Source: an uncultured Megasphaera sp.
GTDB taxonomy: Bacteria > Bacillota > Negativicutes > Veillonellales > Megasphaeraceae
Direction: 5' to 3'
Length of the DNA stretch: 64,000 nt
Assembly: GCA_934193515.1 (NCBI GenBank)
Contig: CAKPVJ010000007.1
Coordinates: 1-64,000, forward strand
Part shown: positions 33,736 through 43,069 of the stretch, one piece after another
Numbering within the stretch: the first letter of the stretch is position 1
Layout: each line of letters opens with the position of its first letter
The notes under the pieces: generated by a model
The model's database searches: none
What the model was told of the DNA's origin: nothing
Seen by the model: the letters and a program-made list of their open reading frames with translations, nothing else
Translations under genes and position numbers: made by a program

Positions 33736-35517
33736 ATGAAAGTGTTAATGACTGGCAATGAAGCTGTAGCAAGAGGCCTATATGAAGCAGGTGTTTCTTT
33801 TGCTTCAGCCTATCCAGGTACACCGAGTACAGAAATATTGGAAAATGTTTCCCAATATAGTGAAATCTTTTCTGAATGGGCACCAAATGAAAAAGTAGCT
33901 ATGGAAGCAGCTATTGGCGCATCTATTTCTGGTGTTCGTTCTTTTGCTGCCATGAAGATGGTTGGCCTAAATGTTGCTGCTGACCCGATTTATACATTTG
34001 CGTATTTGGGTATCAATGGCGGCATGGTATTTGTGTCTGCTGATGACCCGGGCATGCATTCTTCACAAAACGAACAAGACAACCGGAATTACGCTAAAAA
34101 TATGAAAATAGCGATGTTTGAACCGTCAGATTCCCAAGAAAGTTTGGATATGGTCAAAGAAGCCTACCGCGTCAGCGAGGAATATACAGTTCCCGTTATG
34201 CTGCGCATGACGACCCGCGTTTGTCATTCCAAGAGTTTGGTGGCAGAAGGAACACGCCAGGAAATCAAAGCTAAACCGTATGTGAAAGAACGGGATAAAA
34301 TGGATGCAGTTCCGGCCGTTTCCAAAGTTCGCCGGTATTTTGTCGAAGAGCGGGAACAAAAATTAAAAGCATATTCGGAAATATGTCCGTTTAACGTGGA
34401 AGAAATGCATGATACGAAAATCGGTATTATTGCTGCCGGAGCTGCGTATACGTATGCTAAAGAAGCGTTGGGAGATTCGGCTTCTTATTTGAAATTAGGA
34501 TTTACATATCCCATGCCGATTGAAAAAATCAAAGCGTTTGCAGCGAAAGTAGACACATTGTATGTCGTAGAAGAACTCGATCCGTTTATGGAAGAAATTA
34601 TTCATGAAGCAGGGATTCCCTGTCACGGCAAAGATGTGATTCCAAAAAACGATGAATTAAACCCGAATATCGTGTCTGCCGGGATTTTAAAGAAAAAGGC
34701 AGAAGGCGTACAGGTGCCGGATACATTATTTGTTCCGCGTCCTCCTGCATTATGTGCCGGCTGTCCGCACCGCGGCTTCTTCTATGAATTGGCCAAACGG
34801 AAAGACACGGTAATGGTTGGCGACATTGGCTGTTATGCCTTAGGCGGAGCTGCGCCCCTCAGTGCCAAAGATATGGCAGTTTGTATGGGCAGTGCCTTTG
34901 CTGTCAGTCACGGTTTGTGTCATGGTTTTGCCATGAGCGGCCAGAAAAAACGCGTTGTTGGCGTTATGGGCGATTCGACATTTTTCCATACAGGTATCAA
35001 CTCGCTGACAGAAGTAGCATATAATCAGTCGCCTTCTATCTGTGTTATTTTGGATAACCGGATTACCGGCATGACAGGACATCAGGAAAATCCAGGAACC
35101 GGGTATACCATAAAAGGAGAACCGACAACCCTCATTGATATTGAAACGGTTGTCCGGGCATTGGGAATTACCAACGTTCGTACGGTAAATCCGCTCGATT
35201 TGAAAGCCATGAAAGAAACATTGGATTGGGCGTTTGCTATTGAAGATGCACCGAGCGTCATTATTACAAAATGGCCGTGCGTGTTGAAGAAATTCTCGAA
35301 AGAAGATAAAGAAGAATTTGATCTTAATCGTACACCTTGTGTGGTAGATGCAGAAGCGTGCATTGGCTGTAAAAAATGCCTTACGACAGGATGCCCGGCA
35401 CTGCGGTTTGACAAGGAAACGAAAAAATCGAGTATTGCGCAGGCAGACTGCGTAGGCTGTACGGTATGCATGCAGGTTTGCCCAGTGCAGGCTATTGCCA
35501 GAAAGGGGGACAAATAA
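33736..35517 (+). CDS. iorA: Indolepyruvate:ferredoxin oxidoreductase, alpha subunit
   Basis: 593 aa. It oxidatively decarboxylates aryl-pyruvates (indolepyruvate, phenylpyruvate, 4-hydroxyphenylpyruvate) to aryl-acetyl-CoA, reducing ferredoxin. The N-terminal half is the pyrimidine domain (TGNEAVARGLYEAGVSFASAYPGTPSTEI); CAGCPHRGFF and the TPP-binding GDIGCYALG ... GVMGDSTFFHTGI follow; the C-terminus has two [4Fe-4S] motifs, CIGCKKCLTTGCP and CVGCTVCMQVCP. ATG 33736 is 8 nt from GGAGG; the in-frame ATG at 33730 is only 2 nt away. The beta subunit starts at the next base after the stop. Confidence 0.95.
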   Translation: MKVLMTGNEAVARGLYEAGVSFASAYPGTPSTEILENVSQYSEIFSEWAPNEKVAMEAAIGASISGVRSFAAMKMVGLNVAADPIYTFAYLGINGGMVFVSADDPGMHSSQNEQDNRNYAKNMKIAMFEPSDSQESLDMVKEAYRVSEEYTVPVMLRMTTRVCHSKSLVAEGTRQEIKAKPYVKERDKMDAVPAVSKVRRYFVEEREQKLKAYSEICPFNVEEMHDTKIGIIAAGAAYTYAKEALGDSASYLKLGFTYPMPIEKIKAFAAKVDTLYVVEELDPFMEEIIHEAGIPCHGKDVIPKNDELNPNIVSAGILKKKAEGVQVPDTLFVPRPPALCAGCPHRGFFYELAKRKDTVMVGDIGCYALGGAAPLSAKDMAVCMGSAFAVSHGLCHGFAMSGQKKRVVGVMGDSTFFHTGINSLTEVAYNQSPSICVILDNRITGMTGHQENPGTGYTIKGEPTTLIDIETVVRALGITNVRTVNPLDLKAMKETLDWAFAIEDAPSVIITKWPCVLKKFSKEDKEEFDLNRTPCVVDAEACIGCKKCLTTGCPALRFDKETKKSSIAQADCVGCTVCMQVCPVQAIARKGDK

Positions 35518-36093
35518 ATGTCAGATGTAAAAAGCGTATTATTTGTCGGTGTAGGCGGACAAGGAACGATATTAGCAAGTAAAATCCTTACGATTGGATT
35601 AATTGAAAATGGGTATGATGTCAAAATGTCGGAAGTACATGGCATGAGCCAGCGCGGCGGCAGTGTCAGCACGCAGGTACGGTTTGGCTCCAAAGTATAT
35701 TCACCTATTATTGGAGAAGGTTCAGCAGATATTCTCGTATCTTTTGAAGAAATGGAAGCGGCACGGTATGCGAAATTTCTCAAAAAAGACGGCAAAATCG
35801 TCGTCAATACCAGCCGTATTCCGTCGATGCCGATTTTGTCCGGTGCTTGTCAATATCCAGAAGGTGTTCTGGATGCCCTGAAAGAAAAAGTGCCTGTTAT
35901 GGCATTGGATGCGACTCAGATTGCTTCGGATTTGGGTAATCCGAAGAGTGCCAATGTAGTTTTGCTTGGCGCATTGATTCAAGCGATGGAACTGCATGAT
36001 ATAGATTGGAAGTCCATTATTGCCAAAACGGTAAAGAAAAACTTTGTAGATATTAATTTGCAGGCTTTTGAAGCAGGAATGGCTGCTATATAA
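35518..36093 (+). CDS. iorB: Indolepyruvate:ferredoxin oxidoreductase, beta subunit
   Basis: 191 aa, gamma-type domain of 2-ketoacid:ferredoxin oxidoreductases. FVGVGGQGTILASKILTIGL at the N-terminus and the SEVHGMSQRGGSVSTQVRFG loop, contacting CoA and the partner subunit, are diagnostic. It directly abuts iorA (no intergenic base), so the heterodimer is co-translated. Confidence 0.95.
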   Translation: MSDVKSVLFVGVGGQGTILASKILTIGLIENGYDVKMSEVHGMSQRGGSVSTQVRFGSKVYSPIIGEGSADILVSFEEMEAARYAKFLKKDGKIVVNTSRIPSMPILSGACQYPEGVLDALKEKVPVMALDATQIASDLGNPKSANVVLLGALIQAMELHDIDWKSIIAKTVKKNFVDINLQAFEAGMAAI

Positions 36094-36269
36094 GTAGTAA
36101 ACAACGCTCTATCACTTTATATATACCTTTTGTGGAAGCTGCTGCTGGGTTTATAAACACGGCCCGGCAGTTCCTTTCCGCAAATTTATGACATGTTGCT
36201 GCCGGATATATAGAGCCAGCCTCTATGCGGGGGGAATGCGGTAGTTACCACACAAAGGAGGCACGTATT

Positions 36270-37587
36270 ATGTCATCATCAACATCGTTTCTGGGAGGCA
36301 TTTTAGGTAGAAGCTCTCAATATGCAGATTTAGCCGGCATGACAGTTGAAGAATGGAAACAAGCTACTCGATTCAGCGGCATTGATTTAGGCTGGGTTAT
36401 CATGTGTGTTGGCATGTCCCTGGGGGCAGGCATTGTGTTTTTGCCGATTCAGGTGGGGTTGTCGGGACTGCTTATCTTTTTGCTGGTAGCCGTTGTCGGC
36501 TATCCGATTGCGTATCAACATCAAAAACTGTATTTGAATGTGTTGGCAGAAGCACCGATATGCGAAGACTTTGCCGGCATTATTTCGGGATATTTAGGAA
36601 AGAACTGGGGATTTTTGCTGGGCATTTTGTACTTTGTGTTTACCACGATTTTGATTTTCCTCTATTCGACGGCGCTTACCAATGACAGTGCTTCTTTTCT
36701 TGTTACCTTTGGCGTAACAGAAACACCGCTGTCAGAAAATATGTTTTACGGCTTGTCTATTATTACCTTTCTTGTATTAGTTGCTTCGCAAGGGGAAAAG
36801 CTGCTCATGAAAGTATCGTCCGGGATGGTATTTACCAAAGCGATGGTGATTGCTGCTTTGGGAATTATCATGTTTCCTCATTGGGATATGGCCAATATTC
36901 TGATTCCGTCCGATGCGATTTATGTAATTAAACACTTTATTATCCTGCTGCCGTTTATTGCGATGTCTATTGAGTTTTTTGTTGGACTGGGACCGGTTGT
37001 CATTTATTTTCGCTCCCACACAGAAAATAAAGTGGTAGCTCAATACCGCGCAATGCGTGTATATAATACAGCGTATTTATTTTTGGTAGGGCTGGTCGTA
37101 TTTTATACGATTTCATTTAACCTGGCAATTGACCATGAACAGGCTGTTCATGCCTATACAGCTAATATTTCTGCCCTGGCGTTGGCAGCGCAGCACATGG
37201 ATGGTGCTCTTATCAAAGTATTAAACTTGATTTTGAATATCTTTGCAGTAGTTACGGCATATTTTGCCATGTTCCTTAGTTTCCGCGATGCCTGTATCGG
37301 CATTGTCATGAATGTATTGAAACGGTTTATTCCGGAAGACAAGATTAGCCGCCGCTTTATTCGATACGGTATCAGTGTGTTCTGTATCCTGCTGTGTTGG
37401 GGTATTATCGTTGTCAATGCGCCGGTTTTGAGCTTTACACCTATTTTAGGATCGTTAATCGGAATTATTGCCGACTTGGCTGGTACTTAAACTGGATATT
37501 TTCAAAAAGTATAGAACGTGGCAGTTGATTCCGATTGTTATCATGGGCATTGTTTTATTTATATCTCCGTTTATTTCATTACTTTAA
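36270..37587 (+). pseudogene. HAAAP/SdaC-type amino acid permease, frameshifted near its C-terminus
   Basis: The main frame (36270-37490, 406 aa) starts after AAAGGAGG and encodes about ten TM helices of the hydroxy/aromatic amino acid permease family (IDLGWVIMCVGMSLGAGIVFLPIQVG at the start). It stops at TAA 37488. Reading on one frame over, from about 37471 to TAA 37585, gives PTWLVLKLDIFKKYRTWQ and then a hydrophobic last helix ending SPFISLL, the expected end of this family. A 2-bp loss around 37470 (attGTGccg to attGccg) would explain it. It lies between iorB and the aminotransferase, as expected for uptake of an aromatic amino acid. The 176-nt gap upstream holds one hairpin (CTGCTGGG/CCCGGCAG, 36142-36170). 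It may be non-functional, or the shift may be a sequencing error. Confidence 0.75.
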
Positions 37588-37626
37588 TCATCATAAGACA
37601 TATCGTAACTAAAGGAGTGATTCAGT

Positions 37627-38814
37627 ATGGCATCACAGGAAATGTATCGATTAGGCTCACAGAGTTCTGTCATTCGTGAACTTTTTACATATGGACAAGA
37701 ACAAGCCAAAATTGTCGGCAGAGAAAATGTCTTTGATTTTAGTATCGGCAATCCGACCGTGCCGGCACCGGCCTGTATCAAAGAAGCTATTGAAGATATA
37801 TTGACAACTCGTGAATCAGCAGCAGTTCATGGATATACGGCAGCGGCAGGTGACTTGGCGGTACGGCAGGGATTAGCAGAGTATATGAATACTACCTACG
37901 GCGCCAATGTGACAGCCAACCATTTTTATATGACGTGCGGTGCTGCAGCATCCCTTACGATTACGCTCAAAGCGTTGACGGAAAGTCCGGAAGATGAAGT
38001 GATTTTGATTGCTCCTTTCTTCCCGGAATATACTGTTTTTGTTGCCAATGCCGGTGCTAAAACAGTGATTCTGCCGCCGGATACCAAACATTTCCAAGTA
38101 TCGCTGGAAGCATTGGAGCAAGCCATTACGCCGCATACGCGTGCCGTTATTATCAATTCGCCCAATAATCCGTCCGGCGTCGTATACTCGGCTGCTACGT
38201 ATGAAAAAGTAGCTGCGCTGCTGACGAAAAAATCAGCGGAAATAGGGCATCCTATTTACATTATTTCGGATGAACCGTATCGGGAAATCGTATATGACGG
38301 ACTGCCTATTTTATATGTGCCTGCATTTTACAACGATACGATTATCTGCTATTCGTACAGTAAATCATTGAGCCTTCCGGGTGAACGTATTGGATATATT
38401 CTTGTGCCGCCATGTGCAGCAGACGCCGATACGATATATAAGGCAGTCTGCGGTGCCGGCCGGGCGATGGGATTTGTCTGCGCGCCGCATTTATTCCAGG
38501 ATGTCATTTTAAAATGCATGGGGCAAACGTCGGATATGAACATCTATGACGAAAACCGCAAGTTGTTGTACAATGGACTTAAAGAACTGGGATATGACTG
38601 CGTATATCCGAGTGGCGCATTTTACCTTTTTGTCAAAGCACCGGAGAACGATGCCAGCGCTTTTTCTGAAAAAGCCAAAAAGCTCAACTTGCTGATTGTA
38701 CCGGCAGATAGCTTTGGCTGCCCGGGGTATGTACGTGTATCCTATTGTGTAGAGCCGGATATGATAAAACGTTCGTTTACGGCTTTCAAAAAACTGATAG
38801 ACCAATATACATAG
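37627..38814 (+). CDS. PLP-dependent aminotransferase (class I/II)
   Basis: 395 aa, fold-type I. The PLP Schiff-base lysine is K246 in SYSKSLSLPGERIGY; the PLP-binding SPNNPSG and ISDEPYREI motifs and NPTVPAP near the N-terminus are conserved. The placement behind iorAB and an aromatic-type permease suggests that it transaminates aromatic amino acids to aryl-pyruvates (inference); AspB-like or alanine transaminase activity is the alternative. AAGGAGTG precedes the ATG. Confidence 0.88.
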   Translation: MASQEMYRLGSQSSVIRELFTYGQEQAKIVGRENVFDFSIGNPTVPAPACIKEAIEDILTTRESAAVHGYTAAAGDLAVRQGLAEYMNTTYGANVTANHFYMTCGAAASLTITLKALTESPEDEVILIAPFFPEYTVFVANAGAKTVILPPDTKHFQVSLEALEQAITPHTRAVIINSPNNPSGVVYSAATYEKVAALLTKKSAEIGHPIYIISDEPYREIVYDGLPILYVPAFYNDTIICYSYSKSLSLPGERIGYILVPPCAADADTIYKAVCGAGRAMGFVCAPHLFQDVILKCMGQTSDMNIYDENRKLLYNGLKELGYDCVYPSGAFYLFVKAPENDASAFSEKAKKLNLLIVPADSFGCPGYVRVSYCVEPDMIKRSFTAFKKLIDQYT

Positions 38815-38830
38815 AGAAGAGGCTTGAATT

Positions 38831-40168
38831 ATGACAGTATATGATGAATATCAAACGAAACGGTGTACGGCAGACGTAGCAGTACAGCTTGTTCGAGACG
38901 GTGACTGGGTCGATTATAGTCAAACATGCTCGTTTCCTACGGACTTAGATGCTGCGTTGGCAAAACGGCGGGATGAACTGCACGACATCAACGTCAGAAA
39001 TGCGATTTCCTGTCGGCCGATTCAAGTAGTAGAACAAGATCCGGAACGTAAAACATTCACATATAATTTATGGCATTGTTCTGGGTTAGACCGGAAATAT
39101 TTGGATGCAGGGCGTGCGTTTCATTCGCCCATGATTTTCCGCAACTGCAGCTCGTACTATACGCGCGGCTATGCGCCGGTTAATGTGGCGATGATTACCG
39201 TAGCCCCTATGGATAAGCATGGCAATTTTAATTATGGGCTGACAAACTGCTGTCAACAGGCCATGTTGGATGCGGCTGACAGAATTATTTTGGAAGTCAA
39301 TGAAGAAATGCCGGTTATTTATGGAATGGAAAATGACCATATCCATATATCTGACGTGGACTGTGTAGTAGAAAGTCATGCGCATTTGTGTACAGCACCT
39401 AACCGGGCGGCCAGTGATATTGACCGGCAGATAGCAGAAAAAATTTTCCCGTATCTGCACAACGGTATGACACTGCAGCTTGGCATTGGCGGCATGCCCA
39501 ATGCGTTGGGCGTACTCATTGCCGAATCAGATTTAAAAGATTTAGGTATGCATACCGAGTTGATGAGTGATGGATACCTTGATTTATACAAAGCAGGAAA
39601 AATTACGAATAAAAAGAAAAAACTGCAGAAAGGAAAAGGCGTCTTTTCCATTTGTCTTGGCTCTAAAGAATTGTATGAATTTTTAGATCACAATCAGGAC
39701 ATATTATCGGCGCCGATGCACTATGTCAACAATCCGGAAACGATTCGCCAGCTGGATGATTTTATATCCATCAATGGCTGTATTGCCATGGATTTGTACG
39801 GACAGGTTTGCTCTGAATCTGCCGGCACACGGCAAATCAGCGGTACTGGCGGACAACTGGACTTTGTGACTGGGGCATATATGGCAGAACATGGCAAAGC
39901 ATTTTTGGCTATGCCGTCGATGCATGTCGATAAACAAGGTGTCCGTCATTCACATATCCTGCCTAAGTTTACAGAAGGGGATATTATTACGACACCCCGG
40001 ACGCAGGCACCGTATATGGTAACAGAATACGGCGTGGCGAATTTATCCGGTTTATCGACTTGGCAGCGAGCAGAAGCTATTATTAATATCGCGCACCCTG
40101 ATTTTAGAGAAGAACTTATCAAAGCTGCTGAAGAACAGCGTATTTGGCGGCGGAGTAATAAACGATAG
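38831..40168 (+). CDS. Acetyl-CoA hydrolase/transferase family CoA-transferase
   Basis: 445 aa, family I CoA-transferase of the 4-hydroxybutyrate/butyryl-CoA:acetate type. The catalytic glutamate is E243 in MHTELMSDGYLDLYKAG; GIGGMPNALG and GTGGQLDFVTGAYMAEHGKAFLAMPS bind CoA. It is 16 nt behind the aminotransferase. In this context it should move CoA from aryl-acetyl-CoA to acetate, giving aryl-acetate and acetyl-CoA for ATP synthesis (inference). A butyryl-CoA:acetate role is the alternative. Confidence 0.87.
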   Translation: MTVYDEYQTKRCTADVAVQLVRDGDWVDYSQTCSFPTDLDAALAKRRDELHDINVRNAISCRPIQVVEQDPERKTFTYNLWHCSGLDRKYLDAGRAFHSPMIFRNCSSYYTRGYAPVNVAMITVAPMDKHGNFNYGLTNCCQQAMLDAADRIILEVNEEMPVIYGMENDHIHISDVDCVVESHAHLCTAPNRAASDIDRQIAEKIFPYLHNGMTLQLGIGGMPNALGVLIAESDLKDLGMHTELMSDGYLDLYKAGKITNKKKKLQKGKGVFSICLGSKELYEFLDHNQDILSAPMHYVNNPETIRQLDDFISINGCIAMDLYGQVCSESAGTRQISGTGGQLDFVTGAYMAEHGKAFLAMPSMHVDKQGVRHSHILPKFTEGDIITTPRTQAPYMVTEYGVANLSGLSTWQRAEAIINIAHPDFREELIKAAEEQRIWRRSNKR

Positions 40169-40172
40169 TTTT

Positions 40173-40245
40173 CGTATCACCCCTCTTGCTGTCTGCCGGA
40201 GTAATCCTTGCCTCCGGCAGACCCCGTTACCGGGGGCGTGATACG
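40173..40245 (+). ncRNA. Structured leader RNA, three-way junction, unknown class
   Basis: P1 is CGTATCAC (40173-40180) with GTGATACG (40238-40245), 8 bp perfect. P2 is GTCTGCCGGAG (40191-40201) with CTCCGGCAGAC (40212-40222), 11 bp perfect. P3 is CCCG/CGGG around TTAC at 40223-40234. All three stems close one multi-helix junction. No T run follows, so it is not a standard terminator. It ends 24 nt before the start of the transporter gene and 5 nt after the CoA-transferase stop. It does not match a riboswitch class that I recognise. Confidence 0.55.
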
Positions 40246-40269
40246 GTGGCATACAACAGAAAGGTATTG

Positions 40270-41469
40270 ATGGAGGCGATGTTTCATATACAACGACAAA
40301 TACGCTGGCTGTATTTACTGCTCAGCGTAGTACTATTGCTTTGTTTGGGACTGATTTATGCCTGGTCTATTTTTCGGGTTCCCTTGGAAAGTGAATTTGG
40401 CTGGTCAAAAGCAGAAACATCTATTACGTTTTCTATTTCTATGATGATGTTTTGTTTAGGCGGCGTTGTTTCCGGTGTTTTAACAGAACGGCGCGGTGTA
40501 CGCACCACCTTGATGCTATGTGCGGTATTATTGGCAGCCGGTTTTGCAGGCGCTTCCGGCATACATTCATTATGGGGCATATATGCTGCGTATGGCGGCT
40601 TGGCCGGCTTAGGTGCTGGGCTGGGATATAATGCGGTTATCAGCACGGCCGTCAGATGGTTTCCAGATAAACAGGGATTCGTATCCGGCATATCGTTGAT
40701 GGGATTTGGTTTTGGCGCGATGATTTTGGGAACGTTGGGAGCCAGCTTGATTGTGACAGTTGGCTGGCGGCTGACCTTTTTGCTTATTGGCATAACGTTC
40801 GGCATTCTCGTTCTCTTAGGAGCTGTCCTTCTGCGTCCTGCACCAATGGAATTTTTGCAGCAAATGAAGCGTTCTATGAAAGGACGCAGAGCGTTTTTAG
40901 AAGACGTGGATTTTCGGCAAATGCTGCGCCGGAAAAATTTTTGGTTGTACGTTTGCTGGGCCGCAGCTCTTGGGGCAGGCGGTTTGGCAGTTATTAATAT
41001 ATCCGCATCGTATGCGAGTGGATTTTTGGGAGGTGATTTGACAGAAGCGGCAGCTATTGCAGGCATTGTATCTGTTGCCAATGGTATAGGACGTGTCGCG
41101 TTCGGCCAGTTGTTTGACAGCAAAGGATATAAAGTTACCATGCTGGGTGTGAGTTTGACGTTTCTTTTGGCCGGCATCGCGTTGTTAGGCGCGGAATATA
41201 CAGGCCAGTTGGCAATTCTTGTCGCAGGCTTTACGCTTATTGGTCTTTCGTATGGCGGTGTTACGCCTACTAATTCTGCCTATACAGCTTATTTTTTCGG
41301 ACAGAAGCACTATGCCCTTAATTTTAGTATTATCAACCTAAATCTAATTGTTGCTTCCTATATAGGGCCTATGTGTGCCAGCGGCGCACCGATGACGGCG
41401 TTTCTGATTATGATAGGATTAGCTGTAATTGGCATTAGTTTGTCTTTTGTCATAAAAACTCCTTCGTAA
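40270..41469 (+). CDS. MFS transporter, oxalate/formate antiporter-like (OFA)
   Basis: 399 aa, about 12 TM segments. LGLIYAWSIFRVPLESEFGWSKAE in TM1-2 and LGYNAVISTAVRWFPDKQGFVSG around TM4-5 are strong OFA-family markers. ATG 40270 has AAAGG at 40260-40264; ATG 40279, three codons later, has GGAGG too close. Characterised members exchange organic anions. In the aryl-acid cluster it may export aryl-acetate or exchange it for another acid (inference). Confidence 0.83.
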   Translation: MEAMFHIQRQIRWLYLLLSVVLLLCLGLIYAWSIFRVPLESEFGWSKAETSITFSISMMMFCLGGVVSGVLTERRGVRTTLMLCAVLLAAGFAGASGIHSLWGIYAAYGGLAGLGAGLGYNAVISTAVRWFPDKQGFVSGISLMGFGFGAMILGTLGASLIVTVGWRLTFLLIGITFGILVLLGAVLLRPAPMEFLQQMKRSMKGRRAFLEDVDFRQMLRRKNFWLYVCWAAALGAGGLAVINISASYASGFLGGDLTEAAAIAGIVSVANGIGRVAFGQLFDSKGYKVTMLGVSLTFLLAGIALLGAEYTGQLAILVAGFTLIGLSYGGVTPTNSAYTAYFFGQKHYALNFSIINLNLIVASYIGPMCASGAPMTAFLIMIGLAVIGISLSFVIKTPS

Positions 41470-41480
41470 CAACGATATAA

Positions 41481-41557
41481 AAGCGTGCTGCGTACGGTAC
41501 TGCTTCTTTACGACACAAACCAACTCCCAAAGAAGCATTGTATGGCAGCACGTTTTT
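41481..41557 (+). terminator. Terminator after the OFA transporter
   Basis: CGTGCTGC (41484-41491) and GCAGCACG (41545-41552) enclose an inner stem TGCTTCTTT/AAAGAAGCA; TTTTT follows. The long two-part stem is perfect at both ends. Confidence 0.75.
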
Positions 41558-41638
41558 ATGTGTATGCCTTTCTTGCATAATTTTGGGGGATTGCGTACAA
41601 TACAGATAGACATTACTAGAGAAATGAAGGTGCAGTTT

Positions 41639-42835
41639 ATGAACGAAATGATAAAAAAGCTGGTTGATACATACGGCCCAAAGCTTATCGACAATCGCCG
41701 GTATCTCCATGCGCATCCAGAATTATCTTTTAAGGAAACGCAGACAGCCGCATGGATTAGAGAGCATCTGCAGGCTGCAGGGATTCCCATGCTGACAGGA
41801 ATTCACGGCAACAGTACAGTCGGGTATCTAAAGGGCAGCACCGATGGCCCGGCGATTGGCTTTCGGGCAGATATTGACGCATTGGGTCTTGCAGAAGAAA
41901 ATGACCTGCCGTATAAAAGTCAGTGTGACGGTGTGATGCATGCCTGCGGTCACGATGCCCATACGGCAGTACTGCTGGCCATGGCAGAAATACTGGCACA
42001 GCATAAAGAACTGATTCATGGCACGATTTATTTTATTTTTCAGCAGGCTGAAGAATTTTTGCCCGGCGGCGCTAAAGGGTTGGTAGAAGACGGGCTGATG
42101 GATACCTTAGATTATATGTTTGGCTGGCATGTCAGTGCTATGGACAAAGTCGGCACAGCTGATATTGCAGCCGGTGTCCGCACGGCGGCTGTAGGTACGT
42201 ATGATTTGAAAATTACCGGCAAAGGCGGTCACGGCGGTTCGCCGCATCAATGCAACAACCCGATTATTCCGGCAGCGGAACTAGTCAGTGCTATAAATTT
42301 GATTCCGGCATTGAAATGCGACCCATTGGCCAACTGCACCGTATCGGTCAGCAACCTGATTTGCGGTGTTGCCGGTGTAGATAATGTACTGCCGGAAACG
42401 GTTGTCATGGGTGGGAATATTCGCAGTCTGCGCACAGATGTACGAGATTTTGCCATGGCTGAAATTAAACGATTGGCTGAATCTATCAGCGCTGCCCATC
42501 AATGCCAATGTGATGTACATTTGGTATATGGGTATCCGGCATTGGACGTTGATGCAGCTTGTGCAGCCATTATGGAAAAAGCAGCGCAGGAAACAGGCTT
42601 GACTATAGAGAAGAAAAATCCCAGCCTGGGGGCTGAAGACTTTGCGTATTACAGTCAGAAAAAGCCGGCTGGATTTGCTCATTTGGGTTTGGCAGATCCG
42701 ACGGGAGTTCATGCACCTACGCCGCATCACAATCCGGGCTTTTACATTGATGATACCAAAGGACTGCCATTGGCACTGCAGTTTATTTTGACGACATATC
42801 TGATGGCAGTGAAAGAGTTAAAAGAAACGAAATAA
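41639..42835 (+). CDS. M20D amidohydrolase (N-acyl/aryl-acyl amino acid hydrolase-like)
   Basis: 398 aa, M20 metallopeptidase family D. Metal-binding motifs are MHACGHDAHTA near residue 103 and the E-E pair in QQAEEFLPGGAKGLVEDG; the dimerisation domain starts with GTYDLKITGKGGHGGSPHQCNNPI; the last His ligand lies in HAPTPHHNPGF. Family D includes hippurate and N-acetyl-amino acid hydrolases and plant auxin-conjugate hydrolases. ATG 41639 has GAAGGTG 6 nt upstream. Adjacent to the aryl-acid genes but behind a terminator, it might release aromatic acids or amino acids from conjugates (inference). Confidence 0.87.
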   Translation: MNEMIKKLVDTYGPKLIDNRRYLHAHPELSFKETQTAAWIREHLQAAGIPMLTGIHGNSTVGYLKGSTDGPAIGFRADIDALGLAEENDLPYKSQCDGVMHACGHDAHTAVLLAMAEILAQHKELIHGTIYFIFQQAEEFLPGGAKGLVEDGLMDTLDYMFGWHVSAMDKVGTADIAAGVRTAAVGTYDLKITGKGGHGGSPHQCNNPIIPAAELVSAINLIPALKCDPLANCTVSVSNLICGVAGVDNVLPETVVMGGNIRSLRTDVRDFAMAEIKRLAESISAAHQCQCDVHLVYGYPALDVDAACAAIMEKAAQETGLTIEKKNPSLGAEDFAYYSQKKPAGFAHLGLADPTGVHAPTPHHNPGFYIDDTKGLPLALQFILTTYLMAVKELKETK

Positions 42836-42857
42836 TGCTGTCGGGACATATAGTTTC

Positions 42858-42886
42858 TTGACAATGTGTGTAAAATACGTTACACT
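42858..42886 (+). promoter_or_regulatory. thi operon promoter
   Basis: TTGACA (42858-42863), 17 nt, TACACT (42881-42886). It fires straight into the TPP riboswitch. Confidence 0.75.
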
Positions 42887-42900
42887 ACTTACAAGTAAAT

Positions 42901-42985
42901 AAACAGGGAGCTGATGAAATCGGCTGAGAGGAAGCTTATAGCTTCGACCTATAACCTGATTTGGATAATGCCAACGTAGGATAAT
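42901..42985 (+). promoter_or_regulatory. TPP riboswitch (THI element)
   Basis: The conserved core is present: GGGAGCTGATGAAATCGGCTGAGAGG with the CTGAGA pyrimidine-binding box, and CCTGATTTGGATAATGCCAACGTAGG with the pyrophosphate-binding GGATAATGCCA. Helices P3/P4 and the short hairpin GAAGCTTATAGCTTC fit. It controls thiSFGH, very likely by the terminator at 43005. Confidence 0.95.
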
Positions 42986-43004
42986 ATGATGTACAGACTA
43001 TCAG

Positions 43005-43034
43005 CAGAGGCGGTTATCCGGCCTCTGTTTTTTT
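43005..43034 (+). terminator. Riboswitch-controlled terminator
   Basis: CAGAGGC at 43005-43011 pairs with GCCTCTG at 43021-43027, then a T8-like tract. It lies about 20 nt behind the TPP aptamer and is the likely expression platform. Confidence 0.85.
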
Positions 43035-43069
43035 ATATAGACCTATAGTTTGACCACGTGAGTGAGCGA

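Noticed and set aside
36150..36180. Second sigma-54 promoter (CCGGCAGTTCCTTTCCGC) before the amino acid permease.
   Set aside because: The -12 GC is absent at the correct spacing and the stretch is partly taken up by a hairpin.
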